From the NCBI GenBank assembly GCA_030789695.1, contig CM061135.1, forward strand, positions 113,282,301-113,346,300: a stretch of DNA of 64,000 bases, written 5' to 3'. Shown here piece by piece: positions 21,963 to 35,749 of the stretch (position 1 is its first letter; each line of letters opens with the position of its first letter). Under the pieces are notes generated by a model. That model was not told the DNA's origin and made no database searches. It saw only the letters and a list, made by a program, of their open reading frames with translations. The translations under genes and the position numbers were made by a program. The DNA is from Scilla litardierei (taxonomy: Eukaryota; Streptophyta; Magnoliopsida; Asparagales; Asparagaceae).

Positions 21963-23518
21963 AATCTCATTCTTGGGAATCCATAGCTCAAAAAATTTGT
22001 GTTAGCATGATGCTTCCTAGTATGCTTATTCCCTTTCTTGGTTTGAGTAGAATCATAACCAAGTCCGGTTCTACTAGATGATGATTTTTGAATGTTGATT
22101 AGACTATCTAATTTTCCTTTTCCTTTATTGAAGTTTACGACAATCTTCATCGTAGAGTCGTATTTGTCTTTGATATACACGAGAAGATTATCCAAACCCT
22201 CAATTTTATTTTTCATAGAATGCATATCTTTTTCTAGTGATTCCTTCGTTTCTATTAGAGCAATGTTTTCCTTAAGAAGTTCCTCTTTATGTTTTGTATC
22301 CCTTTTTAACTAATCTCAGTTTTCTTCTATGTTCTTTAATGAGCTTTTCATACAGTGAGCAAATCTCCTTATATGCACCCCTATAATCCATGTCTTCATC
22401 ATCGCTTGATAATGAATCATCTTCACTAAATGATGAAATATGAAATGAACTTACCTGAGATGATGTGAAAGCTAGGAAGCACATATGGGCTGATTCTCTT
22501 CTATATTCTTTGTTGTCTAATGATGATTCATCGGAGGTGGAATCATCACTTTGATCAAAAGCTGCATATGCTTCTTTCCTTGGTCATCGAAGCTTGTTTC
22601 TTTTATCGTTCTTTCTCTAAAATTTGTTCTCTCTGCTTTTACCACGGTCTTCGGTGTCTTTGTTCTTCTCCAACGGACAATCTCTTTTTACGTGTCATGG
22701 TTTGTTGCAACCAAAACAAATAATACTATTGGTGGAACGAAAATTTTGTTTACCATACTTGCTTGACATGAAGTCTTTGAAGTTTTTCGAGATGAAAGCA
22801 ATATGATATTCTTTGTCGGTGAAGTCGGAGTCTTCTTCATTGACATTGAATATTAGGTTCTTTTTCTGTGGCTTCTCCTCTATCTTCTTGTCTTTTTCGA
22901 CTCAATCTTATATGCCATGAGATTTCCCATCAATTCTTCAATAGTGAGGTCTCTTACGTTATGAGCTTCTCGAATGGCCGCCATCTTTCATTTCCATTTG
23001 GGTCTGAGCGATCTCAATATCTTCATTACCTGATCATATTCAAATAAATTTTTGCCTAGACCTGCAAGCTCATTTGTTATGTGAGTAAAACGAATATTCA
23101 CCTCGGTAATACTTTCTTCTTCTTCCATTTTGAATGTTTCAAATTTTGAATGTAATACATTTATACGAGATTCTTTTACCTTTTCAGTTCCTTCGTGACT
23201 TACCTGAAGAGTGTGCCAAATCTGGTGTGTGGTTTCATATTGAGAGACACGGTTGAACTCTTTACATGTAACGGCATAAAATATCGCGTTCATGGCTTTA
23301 GCATTGATGTTGGCTTTCTTCTTTTCATCAGCAGACCATTTTTCAGTGTCAACTTCCGTGGGTGCTTTGTATGGATCATTGGTGACGGTCCATGCCTCAA
23401 TGTCCAACGACTCTAAATGAGTCTTCGTGCGTATCTTCCAGCTTGCATAGTCTGTTCCATTGAACAACGGTGGGCGTATGGTGTTAAATCCTTCGGAGTG
23501 GAAAGATGTTGATGACAT
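21963..23518 (-). pseudogene. gag: RT3 gag, degenerate
   Basis: The start is intact: ATG at 23518, then MSSTSFHSEGFNTIRPPLFN, with FNGTDYASWKIR and THQIWHTL, the Copia UBN2-type Gag core, over 176 codons. After 22988 the frame is broken several times. The zinc knuckle (about 22718-22677) reads CFGCNKP-stop-HVKRDC: all metal ligands remain, but glycine is replaced by TGA. A coiled-coil part with FNKGKGKLDSL (about 22225-21911) matches the RT2 Gag. It is non-functional as it stands. Confidence 0.8.
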
Positions 23519-23532
23519 CGTCTTTTAGCCTT

Positions 23533-23544
23533 GCTCTGATACCA
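23533..23544 (-). other. RT3 primer binding site (tRNA-Met)
   Basis: The minus strand reads TGGTATCAGAGC two nt inside the 5' LTR. Confidence 0.9.
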
Positions 23545-23546
23545 AG

Positions 23547-25262
23547 TGTTGGATCATGTGAATGGCAAACAACACTAGAAGGGGGGTTGAATAGTGTTGT
23601 ATAAGTTAAAAATTTTTTCTTCGATTACAACAAACTTCCCTTCCAATGTTTTCTAAGGAACCAAGTAGAGTGATCTACGCTTGGTCCTTAATTAACACAC
23701 ATGGTGAATACAATATGATAATAATAATAATGAACAGAGAGATTACACATCAGAATAAAAAAGCAATCCTTGAATTAACAATATTATTAACAATGAGTTA
23801 CAGTTGAGATATAATATAAACAATGAATAGCTCTGCACAAAGTAAACAATAAAGATAAACACAAAAAATCACACAGAGAGAGACAAGCGATTTATCCTGG
23901 TCCCCCGCAACTTGGGTACGTCTAGTCCCCGACCAACACGGCTCGAGATTTAATCCACTATTGCCTTAGTAATACAATTACCTAACTTCACTTGTTAGGA
24001 TTTACAACGACCTAGTATCACCACCAGGATTTCCAACCACATAGTCTTGACTAGGATTTTCCATAACCCTTATCACCAAGGGAATCCAGATAAAAATCAA
24101 AATCCAATTCACCACAATAAATTAGTGGAGATTGGTTTATACCCAAATAATCCTATAGCCAAGATAATATTGCAATTGTGCTTATGTGGCTAAAGAATTA
24201 AAAAGCGTTCTTAGATCACACAAAGAATATAAATGAATTCAATGTGATCTAGAATCATGAGTTCAAAAATCCTTTAAAGAATATGAAAATCTAAGAGAGG
24301 ATTATGAAAAACAATTTGCAATAGCCAAAAAATATGATCTTAAAAAGAATTTTAAATATATACAGTTAAATCAGAAATGAAAAACTGTTTTTGGCTATGA
24401 ACGTTGAGAGCGATGAGAATGATTGAGATTTCAAGAGAGTTTTTGCTTAGCTCAAGAATGAAAGAAATTGGTATTGAATTTGTTCTCATATGGTCTCTAT
24501 TTATATAGTTTCAAAGAGAATTTTGACTTTCAAAATGGTTTGACTTCAGCCCCACAAATTAAGCAACGAATAAATGTAGGAGCAAATCTGGTAAGTTAAA
24601 ACACAGCTGGTAGTCGACTCCCAAGGGAGGTAGTCAACTCCTAGAGAGTTTTCAATGAAAACTCTGCTTACAGTAGGTAGTCGACTCCTTCCTTTGGTAG
24701 TCGACTCCCAGAGCAGATTTTCAGTGAATCTCGGCTGAAAAAAATAAGTAATCAACTCCTGGGTGTTTGGAGATTGACTACAAGAATTTGAATCACTAGC
24801 TACGCTCTTAAGAATTTTAAAACCAGTTTAAAATTTGTTTTCAAAAAACATTTTGTGTGTGTGCAAATTTTCTTAGCTTTAAAATATTCCAAAAAAGAAA
24901 ATAACTCACACACTTGACTTAAATGAAGACTTTGAAGCCGATAAGATCTTGATGTAGATGCATGCTTCACGTGAATTTGAGATCCTCTTAGCTTAAGCTT
25001 GAGCACGTTCTATGAGGTTCATCTTTGAGATTCTTTGAGCTTGACAAGGAATGCGAGCTACTAAATTCATCTTCATCTTTTTAGTGTGGTTGAGCTTCTT
25101 CTTTTCGGAGTATGCTTTGAGCTTCACTTAGCTTAATGCCCAACCTACACACTTGAATACTTAATGCACAACCTACACACTTGAATAATGTAATTAGTAT
25201 ATAACAATATTTGGTGTGCTCATCATCAAAACTACTTATGGGTGGGACTAGATTTCCCATCA
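23547..25262 (-). repeat. RT3 5' LTR
   Basis: 1716 bp, TGTTGGATC...CATCA on the plus strand. It has diverged from the 3' LTR by many substitutions and several indels, so RT3 is older than RT2. Confidence 0.9.
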
Positions 25263-26019
25263 GGAGGGGGTGGGGGTGTTGTCGCCGGACCTAAGAGGAG
25301 CTTGGGGCGGCCTCGTCGGAGGCTTGGGGCGCCGGTGAGGGCTTTGCTGGAGTCTAGCAATGGGCGGTGGTAGGCCGAGCAGAAGAAGAAGTCGACGGGT
25401 GAGCATGTGAGGGGGTCGGCGTTGTACATAAGAAGAGAGAGGGGTGGGGCTATTATTTATGATAAGATATTATAGTATTAATTAACATATTTATAAAATA
25501 AGTAATAAAACATTAATATCATCCGTTTTTGTGTCCGATCTGAGCTAATTTTGGGAGGTGTTAAATGGGGTGGTTAGGGTAACCATAAATAGATTAGGGT
25601 CAAAAGTAATTTAGTAATTAGTAATGAGGGGTATAAAATTACCATTTTGCCCCTAAAACTAAACATCTCCGAAAAATTCCAAAAACTGTACCACAGGTTC
25701 GTATCATCACGAGTATCAGGAAAATACTATCTATTTAAAATTTTGAGTTACAAAAATATGAGTTTGAGGTTAAAGTCGTCTATCTATCATAGGTTATGTG
25801 TTTGGAGGTTCTAAGTCGATTTGACCTCAGAAAAATACGTAAAAATTACAGGGTGTAATTAACGATCATGGAACCTTGTTATAAAAGTTTTAAAACTATT
25901 TTGATAACATTTATATAGACAAATATTTAAAGATCGTATAAACGTATTTAAAGTCATCCTAAATTATTTTAATAATATTTTGACTGAAATACAAGTAGTG
26001 ATAGATATGGGACGTCACA
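25263..26019 (-). repeat. RT4 3' LTR, part
   Basis: On the minus strand the LTR starts TGTGACGTCCCAT at 26019, right after a polypurine tract. The first ~580 bp are AT-rich; the part next to RT3 is GC-rich. The other LTR end is not identified; it probably continues at 17740 across RT3. Confidence 0.5.
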
Positions 26020-26034
26020 TCCTACCCACCTTAC
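26020..26034 (-). other. RT4 polypurine tract
   Basis: The minus strand reads GTAAGGTGGGTAGGA before TGTGACG, the same form as in RT1 and RT6. Confidence 0.7.
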
Positions 26035-26063
26035 AAAAATCCCGTCCTTGGAATTTCTCACAG

Positions 26064-29000
26064 CTATGGTATAGAAAATAAGTAAGTATAGAATTTGCGC
26101 ATTTCTTCTTCTCTTTCCCAAGTGGATTCACCGGGTGACTCGTGACGCCACATCACTCTCACCAGGTAGACAACTTTATTCTTGAGGGTCTTCTGTCGTC
26201 GATCCAGGATCTGGACTGGTTGCTGCTCATAGGTCAGATTTTGTCGAATAGATATATCCGAGTAGTCAACAACATGCATAGGGTCATTGATATAACGACG
26301 CAACTGGGAGACATGAAATACACCATGCACTCCCTCAAGTGATGATGGTAATGCCAGGCAATAGGCCACTTCTCTAACTCGCTCCAGTACATCGAAGGGT
26401 CCAATTAATCTAGGACTGATCTTTCATCTTCTTCCAAAATGTATCAACCCTCTATTTGGAGATATCTTCAAGAATACATGATCTTTAGGTTGAAACTCCA
26501 AATGATAGTGCTTTGCATCAGCCCAGTGCTTGTATCAGTCTTGTGCGATGCAAAGTTTGTCTCTGATGGTAAGCACCATGTCTACGGCTTCCATTATCAT
26601 CTCAGGACCCAAAAGTTCTCGATCGCCAATGTCATCTTAACTCAATGGAGAACGCCATTTTCTTCTATAAAGTACTGCAAATGGGGCCATGCTGATACTT
26701 GCTTGGTAGCTATTGTTGTATGCGAACTCCACTGAGTGCAAGTGGTCTTCCCATGAACCTTTGAAGTCAAGCATACAATCTCTTAGCATATATTCCAATA
26801 TCTGGATGGTGCGCTCTAATTTTCCATCTATCTATTGGTGGTACGCATAACACTGGTACCCAGGTTCGATTACAGACTCTTCCAGAAATGGGAGGTGAAT
26901 CTAGTGTCTCGATTAGAGACAATGCTCACTAGGACTCCCTGTAATCTCACGATATCCTGCATGGTTATTGTTCACATCACGACATATACTAATAAGAAGT
27001 TACAAAGGTATAGGAATATGCCTTTACCTCCATATACTTCTTCGCAAGTAATTCAGTCGATTGTCCTACTCCGAATGGACTGAAATGTGTCGACTTGGTT
27101 AATCGATTAACGATCACCCAAATGGCATCATTTTGCTTCGTATTCCAAGGTAGTCCAGTGACGAAATCCATGGTGATGTGCAGCTACTTACATTTGGGAA
27201 TAGGCAGAGGTTGAAGCAATCCTACAATGTGCTGGTTTTTAGCCTTCACCTGCTGACATACCAGGCATTTGGTGACGCTATGAGCAACACTTCTCTTGAT
27301 TCCACGCCACCAAAAATTTAGACAACGGTCCTTGTAAATTTTGGTTCCACCTGGATGAATGGAGTAAGGAGAGTTGTGTGCTTCATTCATCAGCTCTTCT
27401 CTGATCTCGCCTGAAGGCATGCAAAGTCTACTACCATACCTTAAGGATCCATCTTCGTGGATAAGAAAATCTGTTCGAAGACATGATTTCACTTGTGCAT
27501 TGGTCTTCTGCAACTTTGCATCCCCAGTTTTAGCGGCTTTGATTCGATTGACGATGGTAGACTGAATTTGTAGGTTCATTAATGAGGCCGTAATCTCAGG
27601 TACGATGACTTCAATTTCCATCTCTCGCATAGCTTGTTGTAATCTCTTCTGATCTATAAGAATCATGACGACTGAAAGTCAACTCAATGTGTCGAGTACG
27701 ACAGTAAGATTCCCATGAGGATATTGGAGGTCAACGTCATAATCAGCCATGAGTTCCAACCATTTGTGTTGCCTCATGTTCAACTCCTTTTGCATGAAGA
27801 TATACTTCATACTTTTATGGTCGGTGAAGATCTTCACTTGCTCGTCCAATAAAAAGTGTCTCCAAATCTTCAGAGGAAAAATAATGGTGGCTAACTCCAG
27901 ATCATATGTTGGATAATTCTTCTCATGATTCTTCAATTATCGAGAATCATAAGCCACAACATGGCCATGTTGGTGTAGTACACATCCAAAACCCTTGCCA
28001 GATGCGTCACAATATACTTCAAATCCTCCAGTTCTATCTGGTATAGTCAGAACAGGTGCGGTAGTCAGCTTCGTCTTCAATCCTTCAAAAGCTTGCTCAC
28101 AAGCTTCAGACCAAATGAACTTGATGTTCTTCCTTGTCAGGTGAGTCATGGGTTCAGCAATCTTGGAGAAGTCTTTGATGAATCGACAGTAGTAGCCAGC
28201 CAATCCAAGAAAACTTCGGATGTTTGAAACTGGTCGAGGGCTTGGCCAATTTCTAACAGATGCGACTTTCTCGTGATCGACAGTAATACTTTCTCCAGAA
28301 ACCATATGCCCAAGTAGGCAAAATTCACATTTGCTAAACTTGGCATAAATTCGATGATGGCGCATCATCTCCAATACGATTTGTAGATGTTCATCATGAA
28401 CCTCCTCGCTTTTAGAATAGACTAATATGTCATCAATAAAGATTACTACGAATTTCTCCAAGAACTCATAAAAGATTAGGTTCATGAGGTTCATGAATTC
28501 CGCTGGTTCGTTGGTCACGCCAAATGGCATAACCACAAATTCATAGTGTTCATACTTTGTCTGAATAACCGTCTTTTGAATGTCTTCCTTTTTGACCTTC
28601 ACTTGATGTTATCTGATTCGGAGGTCCAACTTTGAGACGACTTGTGATCCATAAAGTTGATCAAAGATGTCGTCGATGCACGGTAATGGATACTTGTTCT
28701 TCAAATTCACCTTGTTTAGCTCTCGATAATCCATGCACATCCTTCTCGATCAGTCCTTCTTCTTGACAAATAGGACTGGTCACCCCAAGGAGATATGCTA
28801 GGATGTATCCATCCTTTCTGCATCAGGTCCAATTGGGTACGAAGTTCCTCTAGTTCCACTGGTGCCATGCGATAATGAGCTTTTGAGGTAGGTTTATTTG
28901 GCATAAGATCAATGGTGAATTCAAGGGCTCGGTCAGGCGGTAATCCTGACGTTTCTTCAGGGAACACATCGTCGAATTCACGAACTACTCTGGGCTTCTC

Positions 29001-29395
29001 AGGTTCTGCTTGCATTGATACCATCGTCATCTCTATAGGCTTGGGTCAAAATAGAATAGGTCCAAGTGAATGGCTCTTGCTCGCAAATTCGAACATTGGA
29101 TGATTGGTAATTTTAAACACTACCTTCTTTTTGCGACAAACGATGGTAGCGTAAAAAGTTCCTAACCATTCCAGGTCGAATACTGCATCGAAACTTGGCA
29201 TGCCGATTATTATGAAGTCTACCAAGAGTTCATAACCACAAATAACCAGATGGCAAGATCGACAGCCATATGAATTTTTCACGATGCCATTCCCGGTGTT
29301 GATGTTCCAATGATGAGGGAGAGGGTCAATGGAAATGGAATGGCTTGTTACAAATTTTTGTTATAAGAAGAAATAGATGCTCCTGAATCAAAGAG
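26064..29395 (-). pseudogene. pol: RT4 pol, degenerate chromovirus (Ty3/Gypsy) polyprotein
   Basis: Domains run in Gypsy order on the minus strand. Protease has LFDSGA (29395-29378) and FDAVFDLEWLG. RT N-terminus is at 29030-28716. The RT palm, with MPFGVTN and the catalytic FIDD box, is at 28602-28300. RNase H has VYCDASGKGFG (about 28000) and TDHKSMKYI (about 27820). The integrase zinc domain (27666-27184) has HPGG and CLVCQQ but lacks the second His. Integrase core start is DFVTGLP (27171). The C-terminus (26369-26064) has GVHGVFHVSQLRRY, PVQILDRR and WRHESPGESTWE, typical of Tekay/Del-type integrase plus chromodomain. Stops and frameshifts separate the blocks, so no protein is made. It is cut upstream of the protease by RT5 at 29417; gag is absent. 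Confidence 0.9.
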
Positions 29396-29416
29396 GGCTA
29401 ATGCTGGTGTAGACAC

Positions 29417-29607
29417 TGTTGGATACAACATGTGTTGGATACAACGATCTTATTTGATGATAACAAACGTGTGTGAACGATTTGATGTATGTGTTAAGTG
29501 TTTGCATGAGTGGCGAGGACGTAAATACCCAAACGATGACCAATTCAAAGAGATGGAGAAATTCTATACACATAGGAATTGAACTTGGTCAAGAAGCTAT
29601 ACACATA
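29417..29607 (+). repeat. RT5 5' LTR, left part
   Basis: It begins TGTTGGATACAAC, which is repeated 16 bp later at 29433; either copy could be the true start. TGTTGGAT pairs with the LTR end ATCCAACA at 63437-63444, an 8-bp terminal inverted repeat. Sequence ending CTATACACATA at 29607 resumes after RT6 at 61791 (TCATAGCAATTGG). Confidence 0.75.
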
Positions 29608-31429
29608 TGTAATGGCCGCTTTCCGACTGTTCGTATTTTCAACGCGTACAACTCTTTTCGTGTACGTATTTTATTTGGCCTCTTTTTAGATCCGGACTAT
29701 GCGATGTGATATGTTGTTGTGACTGTATAGACGAGTAGTTATTTGTGGGATTTTTAGGGAACATCATTTCACGGGTCACTCTCCTACAAATCAGCTTTGA
29801 TTGTAGAGACGTCGTAGCTTTAGACTTCGACGCCGGACCTTTTTATTTTTAGTTTGTTTTTCGTGGACCAAACAAATGATCGACCACTATACCCCTGAGC
29901 CTCTCGTCGTCACGGTCATTCCGATATTTTTTTCGTAATTTTCGGACACCGTTAGCCCAACCTAACCCACTAATCAAATTCGGAACCCGATTAGCCTTAA
30001 TCAAATTCGAAATTCAAATCTTAATCCCAATCAAATGAGATTATCACGTATCATGTAAGATTTCATTTGGGCTATCCTCACCTAGGTTTTCCCCTCTTTG
30101 CACACCCCCTCTCTCACACACTCTCTCACCCATCCCTTAAATACACACCCCAAATAGCATATACCATCTCTTTAAAACAAACACAACCCGTTTTCTCCCT
30201 AAGTCACGCAAACATCAGGCCGCCACCTCCCTCCTGCATTTTCCCCTCCTCCTCGCCACTGGTGAGAGGCCATCGGCCATCCCCTAATCTTCAGCGATCC
30301 TCCTCCTCCCTCCTCTCTCCCTCCTCTGCTCTTTCTCCCCCAAAAACATAGCCCCAACCCATCAAAACGGCAGATCTGCGCCCAGCTCTTCAATGCCGGC
30401 GCCCGCCACTCTCTGGCCGCCTCCGACAGCCAACTCTGCCACCACCCGACCCCCCTTGAACCCCTCTATCACCTGCACCCTTCTTCCTTCATCCTTCTTC
30501 CCTCTCTCCTCTCAAACCGCCTCTCAAACCCATCAAGACCCGGTTTTTGACAGATCTGTCCATCGCCAAAAAAACGTCACGCCCGGCCACATTCGGCCAC
30601 CACCGGTGACTACCCTACCACCATCAGACTCTCCTTGCACCCACCTATCACCTGCAACCCTCCTCCCTCTCTTCTCTCATCTCTCTCTCTCATCGAAATC
30701 CCCTTGAAACCAAGCCCTAACGGTAGTTTTGGACAGACTTGCGTCTGGAACTTCGACGTCGGTGCCCGGCCACCTCCGACCACCGCCGAGGACCACTACA
30801 CCCTCATCAGATCTCCATCGATTCCCTTTACCTACTGCAAGTCTCATTTTCCCCCTCTGGTCGCCACATCTTCGTGGCGATCCAAAACAGTGACCCGGTA
30901 TCGAAATCTGTCCTTTCGCCTTCAAACGCATGCCCACCGGCTTCCGGCCGCTGCCGCAACCCCCCTCTCTGTCGTAGACTTCCCACAACCCTCTCTACCT
31001 ACTGCACCCCTTTTGAGACTCCCTCAAGCCGTGACAAACCTCGCTACGAATCCAAACACCCGGGTTTTCCAAATCTGTCCTCTTCTCCACAAAACGCCCG
31101 GTTCATCGCCGTCGGCCGTTGCTCCAGCCATCACTCAGGCTGCGTGACCCCCATCGACCTCCTTCAATCCCCGACAGCCCCCTTTGATCCTAGGAGTTCA
31201 TGCACATTGCCGATCTCACATGTTTTCCCCCGACGTTGTCGCCGCTGTGTAGATCCGTTGCGCTACCCGTAACGGGAGATATATCGACGCTTGCTCGTTG
31301 TTCATGCCTCCACCTCACTGTCCGAACATGTCTCGATGTGCTACCCATGGCCGAGACATTGCTGACGATGCAGATCTATCACCGTTTAGACCCGACATCT
31401 GCTCTACGATCAAACGTCAAAAAGGTTAG
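29608..31429 (+). repeat. RT6 5' LTR, first part (up to the RT7 insertion)
   Basis: It matches 58208-60019 of the 3' LTR. About 30190-31400 is GC/CT-rich, giving proline- and serine-rich spurious ORFs in several frames. It ends with GTTAG (31425-31429), the left target duplication of RT7. Confidence 0.9.
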
Positions 31430-33102
31430 TGACGCACCCGAAACCTACACCTAGATTCCACCTGGCAGTGTCACGATCGCCAGTCATGATATGGCTCCTA
31501 GGTTTCAATTTCGGGCTCAATCCACAAGTGGACGGTGTCAAGTTGTACAATAAATGATATCGAATCCTACATGGACGGTGATAGTGTATATGGGTTCTCA
31601 GTTTACTTCTAAATTTCGAAGCGAGATAGCTATCAGGTTGAAGGAGTTGATTGGGTGTGTTGTTGTTCTACTAATAAAAAGGACTAGGGTATTAGGGATC
31701 ACCACTAAAATCGTCGGGGATCGACATTGGAATAGAATCCGTACGTTGCATTAGGGTTTGGGGATTAATCTCCTAATTTGTACCACTCTCGTGGGTTAGA
31801 ATTGTGAGGTGTTTCGGTAGCTCTCGTTGACACAATGGCGGTAGCCGTCTACGTAGTGGTATAGTTCGTCGATGGATCCCCTCAAGGCGCGAGCTGGGCA
31901 TGGTCACGAGCCTTGGTTGGATCCACCGATTTCCCTATTCGAACACTAAAGATACCCCTTAAGCACATCAATTCCACAGACCGTGGGAATGATCTCAGTA
32001 CGGGTTATCTAGGGGTTCGATATGATCGACCGAAATACTTCCCTAAATCCCTAATTCAATGTAGAGGTCCAGATCTATGTCTTTTCCCTAGGATCTTAGG
32101 GCTAACTCAACAACCCTAGAAATATCTACTCACACATGGAAATATTATCGGATAAAAACATCATTTTTATAGAAGAAAACAGCATAGCAATTAGTAAAAT
32201 AAAGATCAGAAACTTACAGAGCGAATAACAGATCTCAAGAGAAACTCAGATTCTAAGAACGCAAGAAAATACCCAACAAGCTTCAATAGAATTCGATCCA
32301 AAACGTATTCAGAAATTAATCTAAAACCTAACAATTATTATCAACAAATTTTCGCTCTCCAAAAACGTCTCTGCCGCTCCCCTGCACTCAGAAAATAAAA
32401 TCGCCACCCAAATCGGTGCCCAGCTGCCAGACTTCAGTACCCAGATCACGCAGAAGACGCATCAAAACGTTTCCAAAAATAGCCTTGGCGTTGTCGACCG
32501 AGTAAGCTACTCGGTCGAGCAATGCGGTGCTCGTTCGGTTGCTCGGTTCGAGCAGCTGCAATGCTCGACCGAGCACGATAGGAAATCCAAAATCTCTAAA
32601 ATTATCGCTCTGCCTGCACAGGCTGAGTCAGCTCCGCTCGGTCTGAGCAGAGGCTGACTTGGTCACTAAAGATCTGCTAGGGCCGTGCGCTGGAATTGTA
32701 AATCGACGCTACTCAACCGAGCAGATGGAGTGCTCGGTCCGAGTGATCCCCGTATCAGCTCCATTTCATCATTTGAATCCGCTTGGTCTGAGCGTCTGTG
32801 CTGCTCAGTCTGGGAGCTCCTCTTTCTCCTCCTACTCTCTCTCTTCTTCTTCTCCAATGTCTCCAAAAGTATGGCGAACTCCTACAGGGCTTCACCAATG
32901 AGCTCACGGGCATGTCGGATGTGTCCATACCTAGGTGGGGTCCCAAATCGCTCCAAAATCCCTGAAAACTCATAAAACACTACAAAACTCGAATATAACG
33001 TCAGAAACGCGATATCGTAGTAAAATGTGGGATTTGGATGTGAAAATGGCATGAATGCGATGAAATGATGGTATGAAAATAGTGGAATATATGGACACAT
33101 CA
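31430..33102 (-). repeat. RT7 3' LTR
   Basis: 1673 bp, TGACGCACC...CACATCA on the plus strand, aligned to 53207-54875. Palindromic CTCGGTCGAG/CTCGACCGAG motifs cluster at about 32505-32790. Confidence 0.9.
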
Positions 33103-35050
33103 AAATCCCCCAAGCTTACCTCTTACTCGTCCTCGCGGAAGACGAATAATCGGTACGTCGGGAGAAAAATAAAAAGAAATAAGAAATAAAAATAAGAAGA
33201 GAATAGAATAGAAGCGAGCGGAGGGTGCTAAGGATGTTCGGTCAGATCTCTGGCCTAAATAGTAAATCACGATGCTCTGGGTAATAAACATACATGCTAC
33301 TGGCAATTTCTAGTTTTACAAATCATATGACTAGCATGCAGTGCAGGCAAAGGATAGGGATCTACTAAAATAACACCATCAATTCATATCAATCTCATGC
33401 AATCCCTAGAGTCTAGTATAAAGAAGTTGGCAATGTCCTTTTGAATTACAGATACACAAGGAGCATATATAAATCATGTAACATGCAATAGAGAATAGAA
33501 AAAGTCATGCAATTCAGTTATTCATTTTGATTCATGAAAAATCTCCAAGAACTAAAGCACTTCGTAAAGTTTAAGCATTATTGAATCTCCCCGTTATGCA
33601 CCGTCTCCACTTTACTGTCATGCTCACTCATGTGATCAGTTGGTTTACCCCCCCAATCTTAGCTTGAGGCATCGCATCTAGGGATATGATATGAATTTTT
33701 TCTTTTTCTGCCTATTATAAGTGATAGCTTCTAATGAAAAGACACAAAATAATATTTATTCATTTTCTTTCTTTTTCCTTTCTTTTTCACATATGAATAT
33801 ATACACATTTTTAACTTCTTTTTTTAGAAGCTATACTTTTTCTTTTTGGGTTTGGGAAGTGACATGCGGTAGAGATAGCTGTGGGGATGTAACCAGTTGA
33901 TATGTAGAGAAATATGTAGATATGTGGAGAAGAAAAATAGTATATCTTTCGATTCACTCATAAGAGGGTGCACAACGGTTTGATAAAATAATACCCTAAC
34001 TAAAATCATAGATAGCATGGATATTTTCATTCCTCTAAACGAATACTGAAAAGGTATGCAGTAATAAGCACAATATCAGCATGCATGCAAACAGAAGTGA
34101 GAAAGATAAAAGCAGATGCTCCAAGTGTTCTTGTAATGCGTGAACCTAGGTGCATTACCCAACATAGTGCATACTATATACTAATTCATGCATTCGATTT
34201 TCAATTCATTTTAAGCATTAAATCAGATAGATCAGCAATAGAAATGCACGCATATAGATAGTAAAATTGAAATTTACCAAAGTGAGCATCGTAAAAGACT
34301 AATAAGGCTATTAGAGATATCATCATGCGGACCATCCTTAGCAAATAAAGAGAAAAAGGTGAAGAAAATAGATAAATAAAGAAAAAGAGATGCATGCATG
34401 GTGAAGATAGAGAATATGATGCAAAATGAGAAAAGAGAAAACGACGTGGAAAAGTGGTGAAAAAGTAAAATAAAAACTGAAATAAGGGAAGAAATTGTAA
34501 AATAAAAAATCAAAAATAAAGCGGTAGCGCTCATCCCCCAAGCTAAACCTAACAGTGTCCTCACTGCTAAGAAAATGCTAGAAGGCAGGAGATGATGCTA
34601 AGTATGGTGGGGTGGGTTGGGAGATATAAAGATAAAAACTGTGCAAAAGGGGAATAAAAGACATGACGGGATGCGATGGTAAATGAAAAATGATGCATGA
34701 GTGGGTGTGTGTCCTCCCCCAAGGTGGCTAAGTGTAGGGCCCCGAACAGACAGATGGGCTCAAAATAAATGGGGGGAGGTAAAAATGGGTTAGGATGACA
34801 TCAGGCATAGGCCCCACCCGATGGGGGTGGTGATGGGTCCTTTTACTGTGGAGCTGGAGAAGTGGGTGGATCAGAATGGATCTCGTGAGGTGGGTCATTC
34901 ACCAGTGACGAACTAGGCTCCGAAGAAAAGGTAGGTTATGCTCGACTGTCTGAGGAGTAATTTGGTCTCCCTGACCTAAAAGTAATATCTTGGCCATGAA
35001 CCGATCGCCCTGGTCAGCGTCACGGAGGGTGAAGTCATTAAATGCATCAC
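33103..35050 (-). other. RT7 3' non-coding region with repeated polypurine motifs
   Basis: On the minus strand AAGCTTGGGGGATTT (ending 33103) abuts the LTR as the polypurine tract. Further TTAGCTTGGGGGA-like copies lie at 34545-34533 and 34727-34714 (here without AGCTT), with another at 35346-35333 inside the next ORF region. The rest is AT-rich with no ORF of note. Confidence 0.7.
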
Positions 35051-35218
35051 CTATCCGAAGAGGTTCAGTAGGGGAGGGGAGGTGGGTGGGTCATGGGAAG
35101 TGGTGGATGATTCGCCAACAGGGATGGTTTGTGTGGGCGAGCTAGTATGACGGGTACGCTGAGTAGGCTTAGTGTTTGATGTGCCGGTGTTTGTGGGTCT
35201 AGCACGACGTGGAGGCAT
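35051..35218 (-). pseudogene. RT7 env-position ORF remnant
   Basis: It starts [14 protein letters not shown] at 35218 and stops at 35051 after 55 residues, basic and Ser/Thr/Pro-rich. RT8's counterpart starts MPPRTRPRSKRAS at 45440 and continues for about 600 codons, so the body of this ORF is deleted here. No domain is left. Confidence 0.55.
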
Positions 35219-35495
35219 TGTGCAAGCGGTATAAAATAGTGCTGCAGTATGTAAAGCTAATAGGGGAACGAATGTACCGACTAGAATGAGATGGCGTTGA
35301 GGTCTGTCTTGTGATTGCCGCTGATCCGGAGTATCCCCCAAGCTGTTTATAGAAGTGTCTTTTGAAGTTGTCAAATCGTACTTGAAATAGGGATATGAAG
35401 AACGTCAGTATATTTAAACATAAATAAGTGAATTTTTGGCGTGAGGTGGGCGGCTGTGTGGAAAGAAGAAGGGGGGGGGAAGAGAGGTCTAAAAG

Positions 35496-35608
<113 letters not shown>

Positions 35609-35749
35609 AAGGGCGCTGGTGACGGCCGTAGGGAGGAGACGGTCAGGTCTAGTGAAGGGATGGCTCGGGATGATTAGGTTATGGCATTAAAGGGCATGGA
35701 CGGGCCTGGGTTAAATGAGCAGCTCGAAACCGATCGAAATAATACGGCC

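Larger units (their letters stand above)
17741..25262 (-). mobile_element. RT3: Sirevirus-like Copia element with gag and env-position ORF but no pol
   Basis: The LTRs are 17741-19352 (3') and 23547-25262 (5'). The primer site TGGTATCAGAGC (minus strand 23544-23533) and polypurine tract (19353-19366) set the minus orientation. Flanks are GGATG (17736-17740) and GGAGG (25263-25267), an imperfect 5-bp target duplication. The 4.2 kb interior holds a decayed gag and a decayed ORF in the env position, with only about 0.85 kb between them, too little for pol. The 5' LTR has an ~88-bp block (about 24190-24280) absent from the 3' LTR. Confidence 0.85.
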
